Part shown: piece by piece, positions 7,172 to 16,114 of the stretch
Layout: the number at the start of each line of letters is the position of its first letter
How positions within the stretch are numbered: the first letter of the stretch is position 1
DNA from: SM1-73 sp964588305
GTDB taxonomy: Bacteria; Zixibacteria; MSB-5A5; SM1-73
Length of the DNA: 40,791 nt
Assembly (NCBI GenBank): GCA_964588305.1
Contig: CAZPOP010000024.1
Coordinates: 1 to 40,791, forward strand
Direction: 5' to 3'
Notes under the pieces: generated by a model
Databases searched by the model: none
Told to the model about the DNA's origin: nothing
What the model saw: only the letters and a program-made list of their open reading frames with translations
Translations under genes and position numbers: made by a program

Positions 7172-7846
7172 TCACTCTTCGCCACCAATGGGGAGGTAAT
7201 AGGTGGCTCCAACGCCGAACATCAAGAAACCCTGGTTGCTGAAATCTTCTCCGAACTTGTCCTCGTCCTTCATCATCACATAATGATAGTTTACCCTGCC
7301 AAATACGGCAAGCTTTTCCATGGCGAAGTACTCCACACCACCACCCACGTTGATCCCCAAGCTGGATGCTTTGAATTCTTCTCCCCCCATCGCGGAGAGC
7401 TTATCGGTTCTTTCATTGACGGAGAAATACCACATGTACATGCCCACTCCCGCCGTAGCAAAGGGATTGAGCTTGTTGTCCTCAGCCTTCATCATAGGTC
7501 CGAAGTTGAAAGTCCCGTTCAGGGTAACATATGGGAGATTCAAAGCAGGAGTCAATCCTTCCCATCGTGGGGTCTGGGGTTTTTTATCATCCTTGATCGG
7601 CATGTAACCATAGCCGCCATTAAGGGCTACCGAAACCCTGTCCATGACCACATACTTCAGCTCAACTGCCGGAAACCCATAGAAACCAACTACATCCGAT
7701 AGGTTATCCTCAGAGGAAAAACCACCGTTGAGCGGCATATTGCCACCTCCCCACGCGCCGAAGCCGATATGCTTTGACATATCCATCGCGTATGCACTGG
7801 TCCCGGCAAAGGCTACGATCATTAATACAGCAAACACCTTTTTCAT
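7172..7846 (-). CDS. outer-membrane beta-barrel protein (OmpA-type barrel family)
   Basis: 224 residues with signal peptide MKKVFAVLMIVAFAGTSAYAMD (cleavage after AYA). The rest has barrel-like alternation: GFGAWGGGNMPLNGGFSS, VALNGGYGYMPI, NPFATAGVGMYMWYF, LGINVGGGVEYFAMEKLAVFGRVNYHYV, and ends GVGATYYLPIGGEE. It is only distantly related to the barrels at 6198 and 9367, sharing the NVGGGVEYF signature. GAGGAGGG sits 7 bases before the ATG, and a strong sigma-70 promoter lies about 165 bases upstream, so this is probably an abundant outer-membrane protein. No enzyme motif is visible; its function is not known. Confidence 0.82.
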   Translation of the reverse strand: MKKVFAVLMIVAFAGTSAYAMDMSKHIGFGAWGGGNMPLNGGFSSEDNLSDVVGFYGFPAVELKYVVMDRVSVALNGGYGYMPIKDDKKPQTPRWEGLTPALNLPYVTLNGTFNFGPMMKAEDNKLNPFATAGVGMYMWYFSVNERTDKLSAMGGEEFKASSLGINVGGGVEYFAMEKLAVFGRVNYHYVMMKDEDKFGEDFSNQGFLMFGVGATYYLPIGGEE

Positions 7847-8009
7847 CGAATATCCCTCCTCATGATTTATTTAAAGGTTAAAGGCAACCTGTCTGTTCCC
7901 CCTTTTTCAAATCTCCTTTTCTCTCCACCCCCTTTCCTCATTTGAGGTTTTGTCGCAAAACACTTAATAACACTTGGATATCACCTTTCCTGTAACAGAA
8001 TTTTGGCAC

Positions 8010-8038
8010 AGTATACGACACCCTTCTCATTTTGTCAA
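8010..8038 (-). promoter_or_regulatory. strong sigma-70-type promoter for the 7172-7846 gene
   Basis: TTGACA (8033-8038), 17-base spacer, TATACT (8010-8015) on the minus strand, with A-rich tracts directly upstream (8040-8057) like an UP element. The start of transcription would be near 8002, giving a leader of about 155 bases that contains GGAAAGGTGATATCC, similar to the leader word of the other two barrel genes. Confidence 0.85.
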
Positions 8039-8040
8039 CA

Positions 8041-8261
8041 ATTTTTTTTGATTTTTTCGGGGGGGGGCCAAAAATCTACTGGTGCGTCACGAGCTCCTTT
8101 TCTCTGGCGAAGAAACCAGGATGAACACTGTATCTAAATCTTGCTCGTGGTTGGGTAGGAACCCACCTCATAACTCTTTACCTGACTTAACGGTCGCGGC
8201 TATCGAAGTGAATCACCGATCCTGACCTGCAGCGGGGTTACATATCTGCTCCACTTGGAAG
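8041..8261. other. gap between the barrel promoter and the UbiA gene
   Basis: Holds the A-tract upstream of the promoter, a run of nine G (about 8059-8067) that is a risk for sequencing error, and a small hairpin TGGGT / ACCCA (about 8153-8165). No coding sequence recognised; nothing else seen. Confidence 0.4.
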
Positions 8262-9098
8262 CTAGAGTTTTCCCGCACAAATAGCGGCTAGGCCAAAAAC
8301 CATGTCCATCTTCAAGATGGCGCTCAATCTGCCCAGATTGGAGGTTGAGCGATTTCTCCACATCGAACGCAACACGTACAGTAAAACAAAATCCACTCCA
8401 AGAATGACCGTTATCAGGTAGAGGAGTGAAAAGACATCAAAAAGATAGGGAAGTGGAGATAGGAGTATAAGAGAAGCGAAAAAGGCGGTGGCAAAAGCCA
8501 GGGAGAACCTGACGCCAAATCTGATCGGCAGACTCGAAACACTCAAAGAGAGATCACCTTCTAAATCCTGGATATCTTTGATTATCTCCCTACCCATATG
8601 AAACAGAAGGGCGAAAAGGGCGGGGATCAAGGAGAGCCTGAAATCCCTGGTGGTGATCCCCCCATAGACAAAAGCCAGAGCCGAAACAAAGCTCACCGTG
8701 AAGTTGCCCCAGAAAAGCTTTCTTTTCAGGGTATGACCATAAAAAGCCAGAAGCGTAATGGCTGTTGCCGCAATCACAACGCTTAAAGGTCTAATGAAAA
8801 CGCTTGCCAAAAAACCCAGGAAAAAAAGAAACACAGAAAACCAAAGGGCAGATCCTTTTGAGATTTCTCCTTTGGGCAGGGGACGATGAGGCTTATTGAT
8901 TCTGTCAATTTCCACATCGAAGAAATCGTTGAGGCAGTTACCTCCCCCCGAGATTAAAAAAGCGGAAATGCAGGCCAAAGCGACATGTTGCCAACATTCC
9001 ACCTTGCCGGAAACCAAAGCTCCAACCAAAACAGACACAGCAGCAATCAGATTGTTCTGCGGACGAGAGAGTTTGAGGTATCCGATCATTCTTTTCAT
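8262..9098 (-). CDS. UbiA family prenyltransferase
   Basis: 278 residues from an ATG at 9098, chosen because GGAGGT lies 6 bases upstream; the frame stays open 21 codons further without family features. It has about eight hydrophobic segments. The first Asp-rich motif is NDFFDVEIDRINKPHRPLPKG, and the second is GREIIKDIQDLEGD, both needed for Mg2+-prenyl diphosphate binding. By family knowledge it is an inner-membrane aromatic or glycerol-phosphate prenyltransferase; the motif context resembles the geranylgeranylglycerol-phosphate synthase-like group and menaquinone MenA/UbiA relatives, but the acceptor cannot be told from sequence alone. It stands alone between barrel genes. Confidence 0.9.
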   Translation of the reverse strand: MKRMIGYLKLSRPQNNLIAAVSVLVGALVSGKVECWQHVALACISAFLISGGGNCLNDFFDVEIDRINKPHRPLPKGEISKGSALWFSVFLFFLGFLASVFIRPLSVVIAATAITLLAFYGHTLKRKLFWGNFTVSFVSALAFVYGGITTRDFRLSLIPALFALLFHMGREIIKDIQDLEGDLSLSVSSLPIRFGVRFSLAFATAFFASLILLSPLPYLFDVFSLLYLITVILGVDFVLLYVLRSMWRNRSTSNLGRLSAILKMDMVFGLAAICAGKL

Positions 9099-9308
9099 TT
9101 CAAGACCTCCAACGAAATGCGGAGGACTCTGCCGGGATGGCCCTTCAACTCCGGCCTTCACCTCTTGCTGACAAGACGCAAGTCGTATCCGAACATAGAC
9201 TGTTTACGACTACTTAAGCTAATGTGAACCCCGATAAGACGCAATAAAAATCTGTTCTGAACTGAGCGTTTCAAAATTCACCCCAAAGAAAGCGATGTTG
9301 ATCTCAGA

Positions 9309-9347
9309 CAAAAAAATAGCCCCAAGGAAAACATCCTTGGGGCTATT
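9309..9347 (-). terminator. intrinsic terminator after the 9367-9978 gene
   Basis: A 14-bp perfect stem (AATAGCCCCAAGGA / TCCTTGGGGCTATT) with a 5-base loop, followed on the minus strand by seven T. Homologous to the terminator at 6139-6178; the similarity continues into the 30-40 bases beyond it. Confidence 0.95.
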
Positions 9348-9366
9348 TGGCACAGACTTTCCTATC

Positions 9367-9978
9367 TTATCTGGTGCTGAAGTAATAGTTGAATCCGGCA
9401 TACACGTTGAGATAGTTGGTGTTTTGGCCTTCGGTGAAGATTGTGTGGAATCTGGTTCCGAAATCCAAGGCCAGATTCTCCTGGAAGAAATGCTCGATTC
9501 CTCCACCCAGATTGATCCCAGGCTTGCTGTCACCTTCGTTCGGGATGTAAAGACCGCCACCACCGAAGAAATAAGGACAGGTGTTCTTCTCTGGAGTCAC
9601 GTTGAAGAGGAGGTTGCCTAAAACGGAAGTCCAATGATAGGTGTCACTGATGTTGCCGGTGATGTCTCCCACAGTACCGGTGACATCGACGTCTCCCGCT
9701 TGATAATCCACGACAGCCATCATGGCCCAATTCGGGTTAAGACCGTATCTGACATTTCCCCAGAAACTATAGGTAACCTTGTTCTGGTACGCAAAATCCT
9801 CATAACCCGTTAACAAGCCGTCACCGCTCCATCCGTACTCCTCGAAAGCATCTCCAAATCCAAAGGAGTAGCCCAGGTGACCTCCAACTGCCCAGTTGCC
9901 AGTTTGGTCCATGGCGAATGCGGAGGCGAAGCAGCCTAGGACGAACAGCAGACAAATCAACAGAGATAGCTTTTTCAT
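9367..9978 (-). CDS. small outer-membrane beta-barrel protein (paralogue 2)
   Basis: 203 residues from the ATG at 9978 (MKKLSLLICLLFVLGCFASAFA signal peptide); an ATG two codons earlier is only 2 bases from the AGGGGG binding site, and the paralogue at 6809 starts with MKKLSLL, so 9978 is preferred. The mature part matches that paralogue along its length: GYSFGFGD, GLNPN, YQAGDVDV, YHWTSVLGNLLF, EKNTCPYFFGGGGLYIP, PGINLGGGIEHFF, TRFHTIFTEG, NVYAGFNYYFSTR. Likely an OmpA-like 8-stranded barrel in the outer membrane; the function is unknown. The cysteine in CPYF is shared by both paralogues. Confidence 0.85.
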   Translation of the reverse strand: MKKLSLLICLLFVLGCFASAFAMDQTGNWAVGGHLGYSFGFGDAFEEYGWSGDGLLTGYEDFAYQNKVTYSFWGNVRYGLNPNWAMMAVVDYQAGDVDVTGTVGDITGNISDTYHWTSVLGNLLFNVTPEKNTCPYFFGGGGLYIPNEGDSKPGINLGGGIEHFFQENLALDFGTRFHTIFTEGQNTNYLNVYAGFNYYFSTR

Positions 9979-10091
9979 TTCCATTTCCCCCTAAACTTTA
10001 AGGTTTGCGATTGAGAATTGCCAAAGCTAAGATATCTTGCTTCTTCGCCGGTCATCACCCCCTTTTGTTCTTTGGCGGTTCGGATTCCCAT
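9975..10091 (-). other. leader of the 9367-9978 gene with a possible coupled 38-codon upstream frame
   Basis: An open frame from an ATG at 10091 ends at a TGA that overlaps the ATG of the barrel gene (ATGA). It would encode MGIRTAKEQKGVMTGEEARY and a polar tail. The matching leader of the paralogue at 6809 keeps the first part (MEARATKTKEVIT) but then stops, so the conserved element is probably the RNA (AAAGGGGGTGATGAC) rather than the peptide. Offered as a possible translational control region. Confidence 0.35.
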
Positions 10092-10754
10092 ACGGACAAT
10101 CGGTGCCGTGTGCCAAGACATCGATAATGACGGCCTCTTGAAATCCTTTCCGATTAGTCCCCTTTTCTATCATAAGTGTGTGGCGCTTCAATCTCGCGAA
10201 GATACTCCCTGCGGGGCAGTACTTCACCAGTAACCAAAGTCGACTTTCAAGCTGTAAGCTTCGAATCCCGCACTCTCTTTATTAGCTTGGTGGCAAAAAG
10301 CTAAGCCATCATGGAGTTTGCTTCCATCTTTGCGTTAGTATCGGCTTCAGACAATTTTACTTTAGCCTCAACTCTTTTTGAGGAACGTTCCAGCTGGGCG
10401 GGCAGGCGTTTGTGCGCATGGGCAGGAGGTCTGCTTATAAACCGAGGAAGACTTGTCAGGAAAGAGAGGATAAGATCGTCTGATTGTGGATCCGATCCGG
10501 ATGGGCACTTTGTTGGGCTGGATTTGAACTATCGCCCCCAGATTTTGCGGATATGAAGTGCAGCCCCCAGCATGCGCGTTAATGAGACAAACTAAAAACG
10601 CAAAGACGAGAATTCAGAACTACAACTCAAAAGTAAAAACCTAAGGCCTGGTGAATCACCTTCAGAGCTTTTAATTTTTAGATGTGGTTTTGCTCTTTTC
10701 TTTTTGAGTTTTCAATTTCTTTGGTTGAGAGGATGCGCAAGAATCCAAAAAGTG
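10092..10754. other. 660-base gap between the Omp85 gene and the barrel gene
   Basis: No intact gene. On the minus strand at about 10308-10400 a short frame encodes a charged, coiled-coil-like end (QLERSSKRVEAKVKLSEAD, then TNAKMEANSMMA and a stop), which may be a remnant of an Lpp-like small lipoprotein. A weak terminator candidate lies at 10631-10665. I recognise no promoter with confidence. Confidence 0.35.
10631..10665 (-). terminator. weak terminator candidate downstream of the Omp85 gene
   Basis: On the minus strand CTGAAGG pairs with CCTTAG (one bulge) across a short loop that itself holds GGTGA/TCACC, followed by GTTTTTACTTTT. The stem is short, so the call is tentative. Confidence 0.35.
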
Positions 10755-12365
10755 TTAAAACCGGTTGACTATACCAAAATGGATTTTCCCTTCACTCAAT
10801 CTGTCGTTCTCTCCTAGACCATAATCGATTCCAAAAAGCCCAGCCTTGGAGTCTATCCTTATCCCAAATCCATATCCGAGTTTTGTGCCGGAAATCCCTC
10901 TTAAGGAGCCATCTTCGGGAAGTCGAGCCTTCCTGAAGAAGTATCCGTAATCTGCAAAGACAAAAAATCTTGAGCCTGAGCCCCAAAGGAACCTGTACTC
11001 CAGATTTGTCCACGCCACTTTCGTGCCGGAAAATTCCTCCTCTCTGTATCCTCTGAGGCTGCTTATCCCACCCAACTTGAACTGCTCAGGAAAAGGAACC
11101 ACTCCCGACGGGTCGTCTGAGTCCTCATCTGTAGTCATCCCCCTGAAATGTATTGCTGTCATAAAGGTCTGTCTATGGAAGGTGGGAAGGAAATGCTGTA
11201 GGTCTAAAGAAAGCTTGGTATCGTACACTACCTCTTTCTTCGGTGTAAAATCAGAGGTGCAATAATTTCTTTTCCGACCGTAGGTAACTTGAGCTCGGTG
11301 GAAAAGACCCCGACGCGGGTTGTCCGGCCGGTCTAATAGATTTATGCCCAACCTCACCCCAGCTTTATATTTCCTGCTGTGGGGAATGTATGCCTCTCCC
11401 GCCGAGCCCGGAACTGCTTTTTCCCATCCCATCTCTACCTCCCACGATATCTTCTCCAACGGACTAAATAGAAGTCCAAGAGCGAAAGAAACTTGAAGGT
11501 AGGTGGAGTCGTAGTCTATCTGGCTAATCCTCAGTTCCAAAGTTGGGGGCAGACCTAAAATCCACGGTTCCCGATACAAAAAGGAAAGATCGGATGAATA
11601 AGGATCTTTCTTATACCAGTTTAAATCCACCCTTCTTCCGGTGCCAAAGATGTTGTCGAAAACCAAATCGATCTTTCCGGTAAGATACCCTTTCTTGCCG
11701 CCTGGGGATGGAGTTGCCCGGAGTGTCCGAGGCGAAGGGACATAACCCAGAATGCCGCTGAAGCTGTTATTTTTCGCTTCTGTCAGGGTGATTCTCAAGA
11801 CTGCAGTTTCCGGACTGAGGCCACACGCGGGATCGCTTTCCGCAAAGAGACTCACTTGGTCTACGTCCTTGATATAGGAGACCCGTTTCAGCCTATCCAC
11901 AATCCTGTCTAACTTACTCTGCGAAAAGAAGCCGAAAGGATCGCTGCCCAGCTCTCTTCTTATCACCTTTTCTTTTGTGTTCCCTAGTCCTTCAAACTCT
12001 ATTTTTCCTACCGTCACTCTCGGACCTTCTTGTACTCTCAGCAAGAAGGAGAGCTTCCCTTCCTCGTCGATCTTGAACTCAGAGGGTGAAACCTGACAGT
12101 AGGGAAATCCGTTTTCATCATAAAGTTCAAGGATTTCATCTATGCTTCTCTCTAGGAGATCGTCACTGTAGTGCAGGCCGGGCTTGAGCCTGATGTGAGA
12201 TAAGAGTTCTTGCTTTGCAAGAAATTTGTTTCCCACAACCTCGATCTGATCTGAAATCTGTATCTTAGGTAAACCCTGTTTCAGATCCCTATCAGCTAAG
12301 GCCGAAGAGCTCAAAAAGCACAACTGAAGAATAAATAAAATTAACAAGTGGATTCTCTTTATCAT
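10755..12365 (-). CDS. Omp85-family outer-membrane protein with POTRA domains (TamA/BamA-like)
   Basis: 536 residues. Signal peptide MIKRIHLLILFILQLCFLSSSALA, then two or so POTRA-like modules (about residues 36-185: IEVVGNKFLAKQELLSHIRLKPG and VTVGKIEFEGLGNTKEKVIRREL), then a 16-strand-type barrel with LGGISSLRGYREEEFSG, the conserved loop 6 (L)RGY motif, and a terminal aromatic residue (HFGIVNRF). It is shorter than BamA (about 800) and close to TamA in size. By family knowledge it inserts or moves proteins across the outer membrane. It starts 77 bases after the SprA-like gene, so the two are probably co-transcribed; AAGG lies 8 bases before the ATG. Confidence 0.88.
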   Translation of the reverse strand: MIKRIHLLILFILQLCFLSSSALADRDLKQGLPKIQISDQIEVVGNKFLAKQELLSHIRLKPGLHYSDDLLERSIDEILELYDENGFPYCQVSPSEFKIDEEGKLSFLLRVQEGPRVTVGKIEFEGLGNTKEKVIRRELGSDPFGFFSQSKLDRIVDRLKRVSYIKDVDQVSLFAESDPACGLSPETAVLRITLTEAKNNSFSGILGYVPSPRTLRATPSPGGKKGYLTGKIDLVFDNIFGTGRRVDLNWYKKDPYSSDLSFLYREPWILGLPPTLELRISQIDYDSTYLQVSFALGLLFSPLEKISWEVEMGWEKAVPGSAGEAYIPHSRKYKAGVRLGINLLDRPDNPRRGLFHRAQVTYGRKRNYCTSDFTPKKEVVYDTKLSLDLQHFLPTFHRQTFMTAIHFRGMTTDEDSDDPSGVVPFPEQFKLGGISSLRGYREEEFSGTKVAWTNLEYRFLWGSGSRFFVFADYGYFFRKARLPEDGSLRGISGTKLGYGFGIRIDSKAGLFGIDYGLGENDRLSEGKIHFGIVNRF

Positions 12366-12414
12366 GAACGGAACCTTACAGCTTCTTTTTTCTGAGACAG
12401 AACATATTTCACAA

Positions 12415-12443
12415 AATCCGCTTCATCCGTTTAATCCGCTGAC
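12415..12443. repeat. degenerate CGGATTAA tandem tract, copy 3
   Basis: Three near-copies of the CGGATTAA/CGGATGAA word on the minus strand, starting right at the stop codon of the 12443-15922 gene. Confidence 0.65.
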
Positions 12444-15400
12444 TAAAAATCTGCCTTTACCTCCATTTTGCCCGTATGTTTTGTCATGCTTCCTGGTTCT
12501 TTTTCACCGCTGTATTCCAGCGAGGAAGTCATATATCGATTCAGTTTATAGTCAAAGTGAAATCTCCAGTCATAATTTTCACCCTTCTTCCGACCTTCGC
12601 TAACCTGATAGGAAAGACTTCTCTCTTTGGGAGAGGAACTTAAGTGGGTCCATTTGAACAGGGCGCTCAATCTTCCATAGGGCGAAAGTGACCACGAGAG
12701 CCGAGGCGAAAGGGAAAGAAAATCAGCTCTTGATCTTTGTATCTCCTCCTCGTTCCTTTTAAACCGCGTGGACACACTCAACTCCAAAGCACTCCATCTC
12801 CTGGCAGGAGACCCCTCAGCCAGATGATTCAGGGTGAAACTCATCTTTATAGCCTTCCCCTTTATCAGATATCTTAGCACACCACCGGAGCTTCTTGTTC
12901 GTTTCTCGTCCTCAAGCTCAGATTCAAAAAGATACTTAGATGAAAAAAACGATTTGACCAACAGTTTTTCTCTTGTGGTCCGGTTTTTCTCCCCGCCTGA
13001 GGAGAACAGATTATTTTCATCTTCATTTCTTTCCCATCTCAATCTGAAATTCAGTTTTCGAAAGCTCGGCAAAAGATATAGATCGTGCCTCATGGTAGAA
13101 TTCAGGGACCAGACCGTATCCTCTGGGATCTTGCTTAGAGGATAGAAAAAATACGAGGACCATTTGCCCTTGCCCTCGAATCTTCCGGTCAGGTTTACAA
13201 AAGAGTCTGTGGAGAAGATTCTTCCCAAGTGCGACCAAAAGGAGTTTGTCCCGCCTCTGGATGTGACTTTGTTCGGGGAAAAGATAAGTCTGATGCTTTT
13301 ATTCAAATCCAAGGAGGGAACAAAGTCTCCCACCCATTCGGTCACCAGAAGAAAATCACCATCCGGATCCCCAACGTACTCCCCATCCTCGTATCGATAT
13401 TCCCCTCTCCCGTCACCTACGTCCACGTAGGTATCCACCCTTTGAGCCGAGTGAACCTGATTTTGTGAATGGTAGAATTTGAGATTAACTAGCTGGCTGG
13501 GAGGATAGAAATCCAGGCGGGTCAAGAGCAAATTTTCTTCGGTATCTACCGAGGATAAATCTTGATACTTCTTCGTCCTTCGCGTGAATTCGAGATCAGA
13601 CGAAAACATCCTTTTGTAGTCTCTTATGGACAACCGGTTACGCCAGATGTGAGAAAAAGACTCATCCTGCCATGACTTGTCGAATCCATCGCCTTCCCGA
13701 TATATCAACTCGGTGGAAGCCTTAAGGATGCTCAACTCCTCTAAGGAGAGTCTTCCGCTGAGTTGGTTGTATCTTTCTCCATCGGTGATCATCCCGGAGT
13801 TGGATGTATTCCTTTTCTCCTGCTCCCAGCCCAGCAAGGTTGAAAGCTTGGAGACTCTATTATTGAGCACAAATTGATTCCTAGTCCATTTACCCTCTGT
13901 CTTCAAATTATCCCTATCGAGCTTTCGACTCTCAATCCTTTCGGTTCCTCCTTTGGCAGAGATCCAGTGGGTTGGGGAAAATTGCAGACCAAGTTTCTTT
14001 CTCTGGGATTTGAAGGTTTCCCCCAGGCTTAATTCTCCATAGTCAAAATCCAAAAAAACCGATCCGGTGGGGGAGATGATGCCGTCGAATCGATAAGTTT
14101 GCTCATCCGACTTGGGTGGATCGGCGGGCAGATCCCACAGCCTTTCCTTCTCCACGAAATCGACCCGACCGAAAGGGGAAAAACCCTTTTTGAAAAGCCT
14201 GTAGCTTCCCTCCAGCCTCAATCGATTGGATCCAAAGTTGCTGTTGTCATAGACCGATTTCATGGAAAGAGCATCGCCCCAATTATTCTGGTCATCGCTG
14301 GACGACAGGGTATTCAGGTCCCTTTTGCTTTTGGCCCATTCTATCTGGGTTTTGAACGTGCTGGTGGGCAGAAAAGACAGATCCATGTCGAATAAAGAAT
14401 GGCTTTGAGGCAGTGGCAAAAGGATTTGGGGCAAGAAATCGCCGTTGCCCGGAGAAACATAGGAGTAAATTCCCCCCCCTTTATACTGGTAGCTTCCCTT
14501 GTCCTCCCCCACCCAGGAGAAGGAAACCTGGTAGGAGCCTGAGTCGCTCCCTACGTATTGATAATAGGGATTGCCCGAAGAATCGTGCAACAGGTCATAA
14601 TCTCCTTTGCCCTCTCCCACAAATTCTGCTCCTTCTTTGGCCGCTTCAAAAATGTCATTGCCCGCCCTGCTCAATATCTTTCTCTCCTCGGAGGATAAGG
14701 CAAAGGAAACGGGATGATCGCGGTTATCCTGCTCACGTATTCCGGTTGCCTTGAACTCAACTTTTCCATTGAAGAATTTTGCGCCCGAAGACCCGCTGTA
14801 AAAATCCCTCTGGTAGTTCTCCACGGAATATTCGAAATCCACGTTTATGCGGGAATCGGAGGTGATCAGTCGGCGAGGGGTAAACTGGATGGTTCCCCTG
14901 CTGTAGTCTACGGTATAATCGTTATCCGAGCCCCTTTGCATCTCTTCCCCATCCACCCACACCCTTTCGGTTCCCGACAGAATCATGATGCCGGTCTCCC
15001 CTTTCTTCCCTCGGAGCTGATAGGGACCCTGCTTGTTTTCCTGGCCCTGAAATCTGTTGTGAAAATACTCTCCCTTGGAGGATGCGAAAGCGGCGGAAAA
15101 GATATTCTCCCCCACGTTTGCCTCTCCCCTTATTCCTTTCAGTTTCTTCTCGTAATGAGAGAATTCGGATTGGCTTAATTCAAGATAATAATCTCCCAGC
15201 GTGCCGGTGAAGTTAGGGGATTTGACCTGGACTAAAACTCTGTCCAACTCTTCCAATCTTTTGGTGGTTCCCTGAGAAGTGACCGGAACGTTTTGATCGG
15301 AAAGCAAAAGGGAAACCTCTAAGTTCTCGCTCACATTCCCTCTTGCCGCAAGCGAAAGCCCCTGTCTTAGGGATAGGTCTTTTTGGGATCCCATCTCAAA

Positions 15401-15922
15401 TGAAAAGGTCTTGCTTCCGGAAAGAACAAAGTCGGATGAGAGCTTTTCTCTGGCAAAAGCAAGCTTGCCTGGTTTGGCTCTGGCAATATGCTGACTTCTC
15501 AACTGATCATATTGGTCAACGGAGCCTCCTTCGGAGTTGTAAACCAGTTCCCGGTGAAAATACTTTCTCCTCAGGTTTAGGTTCAGTTTCTGATAGCTTA
15601 TCCAGAGACTATCCTTGACGGACAGAGGAGAGCTTAGAGTTATAAGTCCATTGTTGTAGTCAAAGGCATAGTCTTTGTCTCTCTCAAAGAAGGAGCCATT
15701 GCCGTTAGACGGACCGACCCTTTTGACCTTTTCTGTCTCCTTCAAAATGAAACAATCGCCAACTTGGTAGGGACCAGTGCGACCATCCCCCGGAAGATAG
15801 GTTTCAATAGTTTGGACAAAATTCGAGTCACTCATATCTTGGGAAAGACACAGTTGCCCATGACTCAAGAGGAGGAAAAATAACAGGATGGTCATTCGCC
15901 CATTCTTGACATTCGCCTTCAT
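12443..15922 (-). CDS. giant outer-membrane beta-strand protein, SprA-like / GxGDY-motif family
   Basis: 1159 residues with a signal peptide (MTILLFFLLLSHGQLCLSQD region). Two similar modules lie near the N-terminus: DYAFDYNNGLITLSSPL (about 83-100) and NDYTVDYSRGTIQFTPRRL with SDSRINVDFEYS (about 333-366). This pattern recalls the doubled SprA_N module of the T9SS translocon SprA/Sov. Glycine-aspartate motifs (GEGKGDYDLL, SPGNGDFLPQILLPLP, GDGRGEYRYEDGEYV) repeat at about 436-505 and 835-870. The rest is strand after strand of long amphipathic beta sequence, ending KMEVKADF with a terminal Phe. SprA itself is over 2300 residues, so this would be a short form; a plain large barrel of unknown role is the alternative. 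Omp85 follows directly. Confidence 0.6.
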   Translation of the reverse strand: MKANVKNGRMTILLFFLLLSHGQLCLSQDMSDSNFVQTIETYLPGDGRTGPYQVGDCFILKETEKVKRVGPSNGNGSFFERDKDYAFDYNNGLITLSSPLSVKDSLWISYQKLNLNLRRKYFHRELVYNSEGGSVDQYDQLRSQHIARAKPGKLAFAREKLSSDFVLSGSKTFSFEMGSQKDLSLRQGLSLAARGNVSENLEVSLLLSDQNVPVTSQGTTKRLEELDRVLVQVKSPNFTGTLGDYYLELSQSEFSHYEKKLKGIRGEANVGENIFSAAFASSKGEYFHNRFQGQENKQGPYQLRGKKGETGIMILSGTERVWVDGEEMQRGSDNDYTVDYSRGTIQFTPRRLITSDSRINVDFEYSVENYQRDFYSGSSGAKFFNGKVEFKATGIREQDNRDHPVSFALSSEERKILSRAGNDIFEAAKEGAEFVGEGKGDYDLLHDSSGNPYYQYVGSDSGSYQVSFSWVGEDKGSYQYKGGGIYSYVSPGNGDFLPQILLPLPQSHSLFDMDLSFLPTSTFKTQIEWAKSKRDLNTLSSSDDQNNWGDALSMKSVYDNSNFGSNRLRLEGSYRLFKKGFSPFGRVDFVEKERLWDLPADPPKSDEQTYRFDGIISPTGSVFLDFDYGELSLGETFKSQRKKLGLQFSPTHWISAKGGTERIESRKLDRDNLKTEGKWTRNQFVLNNRVSKLSTLLGWEQEKRNTSNSGMITDGERYNQLSGRLSLEELSILKASTELIYREGDGFDKSWQDESFSHIWRNRLSIRDYKRMFSSDLEFTRRTKKYQDLSSVDTEENLLLTRLDFYPPSQLVNLKFYHSQNQVHSAQRVDTYVDVGDGRGEYRYEDGEYVGDPDGDFLLVTEWVGDFVPSLDLNKSIRLIFSPNKVTSRGGTNSFWSHLGRIFSTDSFVNLTGRFEGKGKWSSYFFYPLSKIPEDTVWSLNSTMRHDLYLLPSFRKLNFRLRWERNEDENNLFSSGGEKNRTTREKLLVKSFFSSKYLFESELEDEKRTRSSGGVLRYLIKGKAIKMSFTLNHLAEGSPARRWSALELSVSTRFKRNEEEIQRSRADFLSLSPRLSWSLSPYGRLSALFKWTHLSSSPKERSLSYQVSEGRKKGENYDWRFHFDYKLNRYMTSSLEYSGEKEPGSMTKHTGKMEVKADF

Positions 15923-16114
15923 CTCTTAACTCTATGCTCTGGACTCTCTACTGCATACTTTAGTCGCGGCAGACAACACTCGACCTTGCTGACAAGAAAT
16001 TCGCCTTGGGGGTGAATTCGACGGTCCAACGTTTTGCGTGTGCGTGGCCTGTCGAAGGTCCCTGGGCGAACGAGGTGAGCCGTGAAGCCCGTGTTAACTG
16101 CCGTTTGGACGACT
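15923..16114. other. gap with a word-like repeat before the giant barrel gene
   Basis: On the plus strand 15924-15955 reads CTCTTAACTCTATGCTCTGG and continues in the same style, a degenerate tandem of the word ACTCTATG/CTCTGGACT; a sister tract is at 16551-16592. No gene or promoter recognised in the rest. Confidence 0.45.

Noticed and set aside
8059..8067. Run of nine G as a phase-variable tract
   Set aside because: It lies in a gap upstream of the A-tract of a promoter, not in a gene; sequencing error is as likely as biology.
9219..9563. Open frame antisense-type in another frame of the barrel gene at 9367
   Set aside because: It lies in a different frame of a clear gene, crosses the terminator, and has no start signal or family features.
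10310..10380. c-di-GMP riboswitch-like words (ACGCAAAG) upstream of a barrel gene
   Set aside because: The conserved second half of the GEMM motif is missing; the words fit better as part of a coiled-coil-like reading frame remnant.
10512..10541. tRNA 3'-end-like sequence with a GTTCAAATCC T-loop on the minus strand
   Set aside because: The T-stem bases do not pair, and no acceptor, D-arm or anticodon arm can be found upstream.
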